DNA of 8,166 bases from Pseudomonadota bacterium (GTDB lineage Bacteria; Pseudomonadota; Gammaproteobacteria; Steroidobacterales; Steroidobacteraceae), in NCBI GenBank assembly GCA_021781775.1, contig JAJXWE010000048.1, positions 1 to 8,166 of the forward strand. The letters run 5' to 3'. The notes beneath the pieces were generated by a model. It saw only the letters and a program-made list of their open reading frames with translations, had not been told where the DNA came from and searched no databases. Made by a program: the position numbers and the translations under genes. Below, one piece after another: positions 1 to 6,726 of the stretch. Every line of letters begins with the position of its first letter. Within the stretch, counting starts at the first letter, position 1.

Positions 1-1271
1 CCTTCGCGAACCGCTCGTTCCGCCTCCTGTTTATGGGCAGCTCCGTGTCGGCCATCGGGGACCAGTTCACCCTGGTGGCGCTGCCGTGGCTGGTGCTTCT
101 GCTTACGGGCAATCCCGCCCAGCTGGGTCTCGTGCTTGCCGTCATGGCCCTGCCGCGAGCGGTGTTCATGCTGATCGGTGGTGCCGTGGTGGATCGGATG
201 TCGCCGCGGCGCGTGCTGCTCAACGCCAGAGCCGTCAACGCGGTTCTGGTCGGGCTGTTGGCGGTGCTGGTTCTGCTCGGCGCCATCCGCATGTGGATGT
301 TGTATGCGCTGGCAGCGGGGATCGGACTTGCCACCGCCTTTGCTTATCCGGCCGGCAGTTCGTTGGCACCGCAGCTGGTGAGTCCGGCGCAGCTGCACTC
401 GGCAAATTCCAACTTCATGGGCATGCGGCAAATGAGTCTGCTGATCGGACCGGCGCTGGCCGGGTTCGTGATCAAGGCGGGATCGGGAGCCGCCGCCATG
501 CACGACGCGCGGGGTACAGGCATTGCCTTTGCCGTCGATGCGGTGAGCTTTCTATTCTCGGTCGCCTCGTTGGCCATGATCCGGGTGGCGAGCGATCGGC
601 ACCCGCCCGCGCCCAAGGGGGGCATCCTCGCCAATCTGCTCGAGGGCGTCCGCACGTTGTGGCGCGACCGACAGATGAGAGCATTGATCGGCTATTTTGC
701 CGCCGGATCCGTGTTGGTCGGTGGTCCGCTGCAGGTTGCCCTGCCCGTGCTCGCCAAGACTCGATTGGCCGAGGGCGCCGCCGCGTTCGGCATACTCATG
801 ACCGCCAACGCGAGTGGCATGCTGATCGGTAGCATCACCTCGGGGACGGTAACGCGGCTTACCCGCGGATCTCTGGGGCTCCTGCTGCTCGGCGCCGACA
901 CTATCATCGGACTGGCGGTTGCGGCCATGAGCCAGGTCCACGCGTTGGCCGTTGGCGCGGGCATCATGGCCTTGACCGGCCTGTTGGGTGGCACGATACA
1001 GATATCCATGATGACATGGTTGCAGCGACGCGTGCCGCTGGCGCTGATGGGCCGGACGATGAGCATCGTGATGTTCACATTTCTAGGCCTGGCGCCGATG
1101 GCCGCCGCGTTGGCCGGCGGCCTGCTCCGGGTGCTCTCATTGTCCGAACTGCTCGCTGGAGCGGGCCTGTCGTTGAGCGCGATCGCGCTGTTCTCACTGA
1201 CGCGGCCCAATATGCGCGCCATCCGACTGGCGCCTGCTGCAGCGCCCGCCGTGGCGCCGGCGGGCGACTGA
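1..1271 (+). CDS. MFS transporter, EntS/MFS_3-like (5' partial)
   Basis: This is an inner-membrane secondary transporter of the major facilitator superfamily, probably a proton-driven exporter of a small molecule. The reading frame is open to the window edge. The codons before the first ATG (position 33) read FANRSFRLLF, which is the usual start of this family (N-x-x-F-R-x-L-F followed by G-x-x-V-S-x-x-G-D), so the true start lies upstream and the ATG at 33 is internal. The G-D pair at the end of helix 1 and the loop 2-3 signature G-G-A-V-V-D-R-x-S-P-R-R (about residues 49-60 from that ATG) mark the fold. Hydrophobic segments alternate through the 412 visible residues, enough for roughly 11-12 helices. 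The tail is Ala/Pro-rich (APAAAPAVAPAGD). The overall look is closest to the MFS_3 group that contains the enterobactin exporter EntS, but macrolide efflux proteins share the layout, so the substrate is unknown. It converges with the TonB receptor gene, 90 bases away. Confidence 0.9.
   Translation, partial: FANRSFRLLFMGSSVSAIGDQFTLVALPWLVLLLTGNPAQLGLVLAVMALPRAVFMLIGGAVVDRMSPRRVLLNARAVNAVLVGLLAVLVLLGAIRMWMLYALAAGIGLATAFAYPAGSSLAPQLVSPAQLHSANSNFMGMRQMSLLIGPALAGFVIKAGSGAAAMHDARGTGIAFAVDAVSFLFSVASLAMIRVASDRHPPAPKGGILANLLEGVRTLWRDRQMRALIGYFAAGSVLVGGPLQVALPVLAKTRLAEGAAAFGILMTANASGMLIGSITSGTVTRLTRGSLGLLLLGADTIIGLAVAAMSQVHALAVGAGIMALTGLLGGTIQISMMTWLQRRVPLALMGRTMSIVMFTFLGLAPMAAALAGGLLRVLSLSELLAGAGLSLSAIALFSLTRPNMRAIRLAPAAAPAVAPAGD
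1243..1266. repeat. GC-rich perfect hairpin at the 3' end of the MFS gene
   Basis: The arms CGCCCGCCG (1243-1251) and CGGCGGGCG (1258-1266) are perfect 9-base inverted repeats around a 6-base loop, ending two bases before the TGA stop. No T-run follows on either strand, so it is not a canonical intrinsic terminator. In a convergent gene pair it may still slow transcription or protect the 3' end of the mRNA. It also encodes part of the Ala/Pro-rich tail, so it could be a by-product of GC-rich codon use. Confidence 0.5.
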
Positions 1272-1361
1272 TGGCCTCGTACGGCGCGACCGAGATCATC
1301 TGAGCGCGATGCCGGAGTGCCCGATGCGGTCGTCTGCTGCGCGTCGGCAAATGGTGAGCTG

Positions 1362-3701
1362 TCATCTCCTGGGTTCAAAGGCGTATCTGAACTCGATTCC
1401 GATGGACCGCGGCATCTGATAGAAGGAGACGCGCTGGCCTTCGCTGCCGGCGAAGGCGTAGGTCATGGGCCGCGTGTCCGTCAAATTGGTTGACCAGAGG
1501 CTCACATCCCAACCCTGAACCGGGTTGCGCACACCGACGCGCGCTCCCATGTCGTGTCCGTGTCCGAACGTCGTCGGATCTCCGAGGTAGGGATGAATGT
1601 CGCTGACGTAGCGGTCGTTCACCTGCGTGTACGCGATCAGATCCTGCGTGATCGGGTGCTCGTAGGACACGACATAGCTGCCGGCGAAGTTCGGGGCGTC
1701 CGGTAGCATTTGCCCGACCTGGACGGGTGTGAAGAGTGCGAGGCCATTGTCGTTGACCAGCGTCTCGGTCACGCGGGCATCGAGGCGCGTCGCGGCCAGA
1801 TGAATCAGCAGGCCGCGAATCGGGCGCCAATCGATTTCAGCCTCGATGCCGTCAATCCTGGACTGTGGCAAATTTCCGAGGCCAGCGATCAACGGTTGTG
1901 TGCCGACCGGACCCGCCCAAAGCGACAGGCTCGATTGGCGATTGCGGATTACTGAATCGAAGACATCCATGTCCACCTGCAGAGAGTTGTCGAGAAATCG
2001 GCTCTTGAAGCCGAGTTCACTCGTCAGGTTCGTTTCCGGTCTGACATATCCCCAGTCGACTTGTACCTGCGCCGGCTGGCCGTAATAGATGCCGGACTTG
2101 TAGCCGGTGGCGACGCTGCCGTAAAGCAGCATCTGTGGTCTGAACTGATAGTTGAGGCCGACGCGGTAGGACAGGTTCTGATTTGCTCGTGATTCGTTGA
2201 GCGCCGCCAGAATGGTATTCGGCACGATGGGGCCGCTGAAGTTGTGTGCGGCATACGTCAACAGGCCAGTTGGGTCGACCGTGGCGCCGTCGAAAGAGGC
2301 GGAGTCGTGCGAGTACCGCAGCCCCGTCACGAGCGTCAGGCGGCTGGACAGATGGGTATCGACGTTCGCATAGACTCCAGCGGATTGCTCTCGTTGCACG
2401 AAGTTCTCCGCCGTAATGGCTAGGCCGCCCTGCGTCATGAAGGTGGCGAGGCCGTAAACGAACGTCCAGTCCAGCGCGTCACGATTGTGGTACCAGTTCT
2501 GTGAGTAGATTGCGCCCACGATCCAATCCACCGGGCCGCTGGTCTTCGACGTCAGTCGCACCTCCTGGCTCCATTGCCATTGTTGGAAATTCTTGGTCCA
2601 GTTGTTGTCGGCGGCGGGATAGCCGTCGTAATTGTCCAGACTGTGATCCGAGAAGTAGTCGTACGCGCTGATTGAGGTCAGCGTAAAAGATTTGAACCGG
2701 ACGTTCAGCGTCGCCGCGGTACCGCCTCCGATGTCGTCCTTGTGGAGTGGTAGCCCGCCGACTCTCACCAGCGTGCCACCGGGAGGACTGTCCATCAGGC
2801 CCGCTGTCGGAAAGGGTTCGCTCGGGATGAGCGTCTCGACGTTCGGGGTAGACGGCGAGGACGGGGTCGAATGATCGTAGACCCAGTGGAAGTTGAGATT
2901 GAGGTCGGTGTTGGCGTTGAGCTGCAGATCGAAAATGGCTCGCGCGCCGCCGCGATCCAATTTGCCGTATTTCTTTCCGGTAGTGAGGTCGGTCTGGTAG
3001 CCCTCGCCCTGGGTCGTCATTGTGCCTGCGAGCCGTGCCTTGATCCAATCGTTCAGAGGACCGCTCACCGCGCCGGTCGCATCGACGGTGTTCCAGCGGC
3101 TGTAGCTCACATCGAGGTAGCCACTCGGCTGCTTAGTAGGCTGGGCAGAGATGATGTTGATCGCACCACCGTCGGTGTTCTTCCCGTACAGCGTGCCCTG
3201 CGGGCCCTTGAGGATCTCGATGCGGGCGACGTCGTACATCGCGCCAGTGAGAAAGCCCGGAAAGCTGGCGAACACGCCATCCAGGTAGATCCCGACCCCG
3301 CTACTGTTGTTGTTGTTGAAGTCGTCGAGCCCGATGCCCCGCAGAAGAAACAGCGGCGTGCTGTCGGTCTGCGCGTTCATCGTCGAGAGGCTCGGATCGA
3401 GCATCGACAGGTTCAGCGGCTGCTGGATGCGCAGGGATTGCACCTCCGAACCGTTCACCGCCGTGAGCGCTATGGCGACGTCTTGGGCGGGCTTCGCCCG
3501 CCGTGTCGCGGTCACGACAATTTGGCTGAGCCGGCGGTGCGTGGCGCGCGCGCGCCACGTTCGGCGGTCCCGTTCCTTGGCCGTTGTCGACGAGGTGTGC
3601 CTGTGCGTGCCCAGAGCCGTTGCGGGCACCAGCGATGCGACCAGCAGCAGTGCAGCCCAGCGTCGCTCGGCGCGGGGCATAACCCGACTCATTGTTTTCA
3701 T
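1362..3701 (-). CDS. TonB-dependent outer-membrane receptor
   Basis: This 779-residue protein is an outer-membrane beta-barrel receptor that imports a scarce ligand using energy from TonB-ExbB-ExbD. Residues 1-31 form a Sec signal peptide (basic start, hydrophobic core AALLLVASLV, then ATALG). A TonB-box-like segment SQIVVTATRR lies at 59-68. The plug domain follows to about residue 190, with LRGIG (120-124), VGIYLDGVF (136-144) and the highly typical RIEILKGPQGTLYGKNTDGGAINIIS (160-185). The remainder is aromatic-rich, alternating barrel strands with long loops. Length is normal for the family. The C-terminus reads GIEFRYAFEPRR, so the usual terminal aromatic residue is followed by a short EPRR extension. 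The start is uncertain: a GGGGAG motif (complement of 3705-3710) sits only 3 bases from the first ATG and 12 from a second ATG at codon 4. Both give a workable signal peptide. The stretch between signal peptide and TonB box is unusually basic (residues 42-57). The ligand cannot be told; siderophores, vitamin B12, glycans and other compounds are all taken up by this family. Confidence 0.96.
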   Translation of the reverse strand: MKTMSRVMPRAERRWAALLLVASLVPATALGTHRHTSSTTAKERDRRTWRARATHRRLSQIVVTATRRAKPAQDVAIALTAVNGSEVQSLRIQQPLNLSMLDPSLSTMNAQTDSTPLFLLRGIGLDDFNNNNSSGVGIYLDGVFASFPGFLTGAMYDVARIEILKGPQGTLYGKNTDGGAINIISAQPTKQPSGYLDVSYSRWNTVDATGAVSGPLNDWIKARLAGTMTTQGEGYQTDLTTGKKYGKLDRGGARAIFDLQLNANTDLNLNFHWVYDHSTPSSPSTPNVETLIPSEPFPTAGLMDSPPGGTLVRVGGLPLHKDDIGGGTAATLNVRFKSFTLTSISAYDYFSDHSLDNYDGYPAADNNWTKNFQQWQWSQEVRLTSKTSGPVDWIVGAIYSQNWYHNRDALDWTFVYGLATFMTQGGLAITAENFVQREQSAGVYANVDTHLSSRLTLVTGLRYSHDSASFDGATVDPTGLLTYAAHNFSGPIVPNTILAALNESRANQNLSYRVGLNYQFRPQMLLYGSVATGYKSGIYYGQPAQVQVDWGYVRPETNLTSELGFKSRFLDNSLQVDMDVFDSVIRNRQSSLSLWAGPVGTQPLIAGLGNLPQSRIDGIEAEIDWRPIRGLLIHLAATRLDARVTETLVNDNGLALFTPVQVGQMLPDAPNFAGSYVVSYEHPITQDLIAYTQVNDRYVSDIHPYLGDPTTFGHGHDMGARVGVRNPVQGWDVSLWSTNLTDTRPMTYAFAGSEGQRVSFYQMPRSIGIEFRYAFEPRR
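3540..3559. repeat. 20-base perfect palindrome inside the TonB-receptor gene
   Basis: The ten bases CGTGGCGCGC are followed directly by their exact reverse complement GCGCGCCACG. The palindrome codes for residues about 48-54 of the receptor (TWRARAT), within an unusually basic linker between signal peptide and TonB box. An alternating CG core of this kind can form a cruciform or a very stable mRNA hairpin about 140 bases after the start codon. Confidence 0.75.
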
Positions 3702-3773
3702 GGACTCCCCGGCGCTGCGACTCGCGTCCAGGAGTACGCCTTCGCGCGGCGGATCGTTCCATGCGGGGCAGCG

Positions 3774-3792
3774 CTACTACCAGCGGTAGTAG
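3774..3792. promoter_or_regulatory. Inverted repeat upstream of the TonB receptor, possible operator
   Basis: CTACTACC and GGTAGTAG form a perfect 8-base inverted repeat around AGC. It lies 73-91 bases upstream of the receptor ATG, where a promoter or operator would be expected. The half-sites are less GC-rich than their surroundings. The role as a repressor site is inference; a short stem-loop in a leader RNA is the alternative. Confidence 0.4.
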
Positions 3793-3803
3793 GTCGGGCG
3801 CGG

Positions 3804-3814
3804 CCGAAATTCGG
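3804..3814. promoter_or_regulatory. Short palindrome CCGAAATTCGG upstream of the TonB receptor
   Basis: An 11-base perfect palindrome (CCGAA-A-TTCGG) lies about 103 bases before the receptor start and 11 bases beyond the CTACTACC inverted repeat. Two palindromes this close together in a presumed promoter suggest regulator binding, but a palindrome of this length can occur by chance. It does not resemble a Fur box. Confidence 0.25.
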
Positions 3815-4527
3815 TCCATTGCCCCGGGTGTGCGACGAAGGGAGATCATCGGCGCGGTATTTGTCTCACGCCCCGGGCGACCGCCGGCTTTCCGGGCGGC
3901 GAGCGCCAGGCAGGCGGCCGTCGCCGCACGGACACATGCGCTGTTCCGGAATTGCGCTGGCACGGGTGCGCGTGCCCGATGAACGGCTCGCCACGTCGGT
4001 GGCGCAACCCATTGAGCATCTTGGCATTTGGATGGCCCGACGGTGAGGGGCGCGTGCGCCGAGGCGTGCGTTCGACCAGGCGGGTCACGCGCCAGGTCGC
4101 GCAAGATTGCGGTGTGGACCTGTATTCGCAGGTTGCGGGTCGGCGGTTCGCCCCAGTGGTCGCCCAAGCGCAAACTGGATACCCTAAGCCGAATGACTTG
4201 GGGGGAGGCGGCATCATCGCGGTGACCGCCCACGGAGAGATATCCTGCTGCATCCGATCTGTTGTCAGCACAGTCGTCTTGCGCCGCCTCGCTGGGCGCC
4301 CAGAGGCCGTTGTGGGCGGCTCGTGCATGTCGAGCCCTCAAGGGCCGCGTCCGTGAGCGCTGAACAACTCGGGGTCGCGCGCCGACGCTGCCGATGCCGG
4401 GGCATTCTCTGGCCCGATCGACGGATCCCGGAGTTACGGCAAAACGTCGAAAGATAATGTCTCCCCATGAGTCCGGTGGTGCTGCCGCCACCTCTGACGT
4501 CTCCATTCTCGAACGCACCAGTCTCAC

Positions 4528-4533
4528 AGAGAG
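4528..4533 (+). promoter_or_regulatory. Ribosome binding site choosing the permease start
   Basis: AGAGAG lies 7 bases before the ATG at 4541. This favours that ATG over the in-frame starts at 4394 and 4457, which would add 49 or 28 residues unlike the family N-terminus. Confidence 0.55.
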
Positions 4534-4540
4534 TTCACGT

Positions 4541-5968
4541 ATGACTGCAACTGCCAAAGACACACCCGCACCGGCGGGAGCGGCTCCTGTGGCGCACTCC
4601 GGCGCACAGGACCACGTTCCCGAACTCAGCCGCTCACTGCGCCCCCGGCATGTGACGATGATCAGCATCGGCGGCATCATCGGTGCGGGGCTGTTCGTCG
4701 GCAGCAGCGTCGCCATCGCCGCGACCGGTCCGATGGTGATCCTGACCTACGCGCTCACTGGCCTGCTGTTCCTGATCGTCATGCGGTGTCTCGGCGAGAT
4801 GGCGGTGGCGCATCCGGAGATCCGATCGTTCACCGAGTTCTCGCGCGCGGGATTTGGCGACTGGGCCGGCTTCACGGTGGGCTGGCTGTACTGGTATTTC
4901 TGGGTCATCGTGATTCCCGTGGAGGCCATTGCGGGCGCGGTGATCCTGCAGGGGTGGTTCCCGGAGGTGCCCAAGCTCGTGATCGGTGCAGGCCTGATGG
5001 CGGCGATGACGGGCGTGAATCTGATGTCCACGCGCTCGTACGGCGAATTCGAGTTCTGGTTCGCCTCCATCAAGGTGGTTGCCATCGTTGCATTCATCGC
5101 AGCATGCGCTGCATTTCTCGGCGGTGCGATGGGTCCGCATCAGGCCGTATGGCAGCTGTGGAGCACTCACGGAGGACTGTTTCCCAAGGGGCCCATGGCG
5201 GTCATCACCGCGGTGACCACCGTGTTCTTCTCCATGATGGGCGCGGAGATCGCCACCATCGCGGCCGTGGAGTCTCCCGATCCGGCCCAGGCGGTCGCGC
5301 GCATGGTCGCGACTGTCGTCTGGCGCATTCTGCTCTTCTATCTCGGATCCATTGGCTTCATCGTCTGCATCGTGGCCTGGGACAAGGTGCCCCCCGGCGT
5401 GTCGCCATTCGTCATCGCGCTCGCATCGATGAATGTGCCCTACGCGGCGCCGATCATGAGCGCGATCATCCTGACGGCGGTACTGTCCTGCCTCAACTCG
5501 TCGTTCTACGTTGTTTCCCGCGTTCTGTTCATTCTGGCGGCCCGCGGAGACGCGCCGCGGACGCTGGTGCACCTGAACGCGCGGCACGTGCCCGCCAACT
5601 CGGTGCTGATCGGGACCGCCGCCGGGATGCTGGGCATCATCGCTCATGACCTCGCGCCTTCGGCCGTCTTTGCATTTCTGGTGAACGCATCGGGGGCATT
5701 GATCGTCGTGATCTACATGATCACCGTACTTGCTCAGATCCGCCTGCGTCGAGCGCGCGAGCGCGCCGGGGTGGGAACGCCGTCGCTAAAAATGTGGTTC
5801 TTTCCGTGGGCAAGTTATGCAGCCGTCGTGGCGATGGTCTTGGTGCTCGGCGCCATGGCCTTCGACAAGGACATGCAGAGCGAGTTCTGGGCCAGCGCGG
5901 TTTCCATCCTGGTTGCTTTTGCCGCTTACCTGCTCGCCCGCCGCCGCACGGCCGAACGATCGCGATAG
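4541..5968 (+). CDS. gabP: Amino acid permease, GABA permease (GabP)-like, APC superfamily
   Basis: This inner-membrane permease of the amino acid transporter (AAT) family within the APC superfamily is 475 residues long from the chosen start, a normal length. It should import a zwitterionic amino acid, with GABA the best guess, by proton symport. After a hydrophilic Ala/Pro-rich N-terminus of about 35 residues, the segment RPRHVTMISIGGIIGAGLFVGSS begins helix 1, containing the unwound glycine motif that contacts substrate in this superfamily. Further matches to GabP as I remember it are GWLYWYFWV in helix 3, YGEFEFWFA (about residue 168), FFSMMGAEIATIAAVES in helix 6 (about 229-245) and SCLNSSFYVVSR in helix 8 (about 316-327), followed by RGDAPR. 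About 12 membrane segments are visible. The symbol rests on this resemblance; related permeases for phenylalanine, proline, lysine or D-serine/D-alanine/glycine are close alternatives. The gene heads a rightward series with mauE, mauD and a flavin oxidase, consistent with import of an amine or amino acid that is then oxidised. Confidence 0.93.
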   Translation: MTATAKDTPAPAGAAPVAHSGAQDHVPELSRSLRPRHVTMISIGGIIGAGLFVGSSVAIAATGPMVILTYALTGLLFLIVMRCLGEMAVAHPEIRSFTEFSRAGFGDWAGFTVGWLYWYFWVIVIPVEAIAGAVILQGWFPEVPKLVIGAGLMAAMTGVNLMSTRSYGEFEFWFASIKVVAIVAFIAACAAFLGGAMGPHQAVWQLWSTHGGLFPKGPMAVITAVTTVFFSMMGAEIATIAAVESPDPAQAVARMVATVVWRILLFYLGSIGFIVCIVAWDKVPPGVSPFVIALASMNVPYAAPIMSAIILTAVLSCLNSSFYVVSRVLFILAARGDAPRTLVHLNARHVPANSVLIGTAAGMLGIIAHDLAPSAVFAFLVNASGALIVVIYMITVLAQIRLRRARERAGVGTPSLKMWFFPWASYAAVVAMVLVLGAMAFDKDMQSEFWASAVSILVAFAAYLLARRRTAERSR

Positions 5969-6183
5969 CATCGTCGGCAGAGATCCCAACCGGTGTCCGC
6001 TGTTGGCTGGTTTCCGAGCCGCTTCGGCTGCACGCGACGCGGCTTGGGACCGGGATTGCTGTGGCGTGGGCGTGCCGATACCATTGTGACGTTCCTTTCA
6101 TTCCTCTACGGCGACGGACGAGTTCGCGACATGATCGAAGCACTGCGCGGCGCATGGCGCTCGCGAGCTTGGCGGGCAGCCCG
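5969..6183 (+). other. Spacer between the permease and mauE
   Basis: This 215-base gap has no gene I can support. It holds a small 5-base-arm hairpin AGCCG-CTT-CGGCT at 6017-6029 without a T-run, so no clear terminator. An 18-codon open frame starting at ATG 6131 ends with a TGA that overlaps the mauE ATG (ATGA at 6184-6187). It is Arg-rich and may be chance or a coupling leader. No promoter stands out, so mauE could be transcribed from the permease promoter. Confidence 0.45.
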
Positions 6184-6726
6184 ATGACGATCGACCCATC
6201 CATCGCGCTGGCGTGTCGTCTGCTCGGAACGCTCGTGTTCGCGACGGCGGTCGCCGGAAAGATCACGTATCGCCATGAGCTTGCGGGGGTGGTCGCCAAC
6301 TATCGTCTGTTGCCCGAGGCACTGGCCGTGCCCGCCGCATGGGGGATCGTTGCGCTGGAGACCCTAGTGGTGCTGTCGTTCGCCGGCGGGCTTTATCTCA
6401 AGGTGGGCGCGGTGATCGCGATCGCGCTGCTCAGTCTCTTTGCGCTGGCGATGGGCATCAATCTCGCGCGTGGCCGGTCGGAGATCGACTGCGGTTGCTT
6501 CCAGTCCGGTTTGCGCCAGACGTTGAGCGGCGGATTGATCGGGCGTAACCTCGTGCTTTCAGCCGCGCTCTCTTCTCTGTTTGTCGCAACAACGCCGCTC
6601 GCGGCGCCGTTGCAGTGGGTGGACGGCGTCGGGGCCGGCATTGCAGCCTACGCGCTGTACCGGGCGTTTGACCAGTTGCTCTCGCTGCGTCGGTCTTCGG
6701 CGGAGCTTCGCAAGAGGTTTGCTTGA
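6184..6726 (+). CDS. mauE: MauE-type membrane protein (DoxX/MauE family)
   Basis: This 180-residue integral membrane protein belongs to the MauE family. MauE is needed with MauD to produce the disulfide-rich small subunit of methylamine dehydrogenase, probably by handling electrons or disulfides across the inner membrane. Hydrophobic segments lie at about 7-25, 45-68, 72-94 and beyond 120. The diagnostic segment is RGRSEIDCGCFQSGLRQTLS, with the Cys pair C103-x-C105 after the third helix, followed by G-x-x-x-R-N. Start choice: MTIDPSIALACRLL matches the family N-terminus. In-frame alternatives are ATG 6154 and TTG 6169, and no start has a strong ribosome site. The stop overlaps the mauD start by one base, so the two are translationally coupled. 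No amine dehydrogenase large-subunit gene lies directly upstream, where mauB or aauB usually sits. The symbol denotes family membership, not proof of a methylamine role. Confidence 0.9.
   Translation: MTIDPSIALACRLLGTLVFATAVAGKITYRHELAGVVANYRLLPEALAVPAAWGIVALETLVVLSFAGGLYLKVGAVIAIALLSLFALAMGINLARGRSEIDCGCFQSGLRQTLSGGLIGRNLVLSAALSSLFVATTPLAAPLQWVDGVGAGIAAYALYRAFDQLLSLRRSSAELRKRFA
6712..6717 (+). promoter_or_regulatory. Ribosome binding site for mauD within the end of mauE
   Basis: AAGAGG lies 8 bases before ATG 6726, an ideal spacing. It supports this ATG over the adjacent in-frame TTG at 6723, and shows that mauD is translated from the same transcript as mauE. Confidence 0.7.

Larger units (their letters stand above)
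3702..4540. other. Long divergent intergenic region, no convincing gene
   Basis: These 839 bases separate the start of the TonB receptor (leftward) from the start of the permease (rightward). Frames on both strands stay open for up to about 130-160 codons, but the translations are rich in Arg, Pro, Ser and Cys, lack recognisable domains and resemble the chance open frames of GC-rich DNA. The region should hold promoters for both genes. Palindromes lie at 3774-3792 and 3804-3814 near the receptor, a 12-base palindrome CTGGGCGCCCAG at 4292-4303, and a GATAAT -10-like hexamer at 4453-4458 with no good -35 partner. A decayed gene or a regulatory RNA cannot be excluded. Confidence 0.6.

Noticed and set aside
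692..1378. 228-codon - strand open frame opposite the MFS gene
   Set aside because: It is antisense to a clear transporter and is Ser/Ala/Pro-rich without domains.
3306..3318. GTT trinucleotide run, coding for four Asn in the receptor plug
   Set aside because: Four units are too few to call a phase-variable microsatellite, and a polar loop here is tolerated in the family.
2871..4046. 391-codon open frame on the + strand, opposite the TonB receptor
   Set aside because: Most of it is antisense to a clear receptor gene. The translation has no recognisable domain and is of the kind expected opposite GC-rich coding sequence.
3952..4356. 134-codon + strand frame containing GGGGIIAVTAHGEIS, faintly like the C-terminal part of isoaspartyl peptidases
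   Set aside because: The resemblance is only a glycine-rich turn followed by a strand. The residues that should follow (P-F-N-T-like) are absent and the flanking sequence does not fit, so it is not annotated even as a pseudogene.
3301..4716. 471-codon open frame on the - strand running from inside the permease into the receptor gene
   Set aside because: It overlaps the permease antisense and the receptor out of frame. Its composition is Arg/Pro/Ala-rich with no domain, so it is a chance open frame.
4634..5647. 337-codon - strand open frame inside the permease
   Set aside because: It is an antisense shadow rich in His, Arg, Asp and Gly, opposite a well-matched permease.
5794..6183. Long in-frame upstream extension of mauE
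   Set aside because: It overlaps the end of the permease in another frame and does not resemble any MauE N-terminus. The family match begins at the ATG at 6184.
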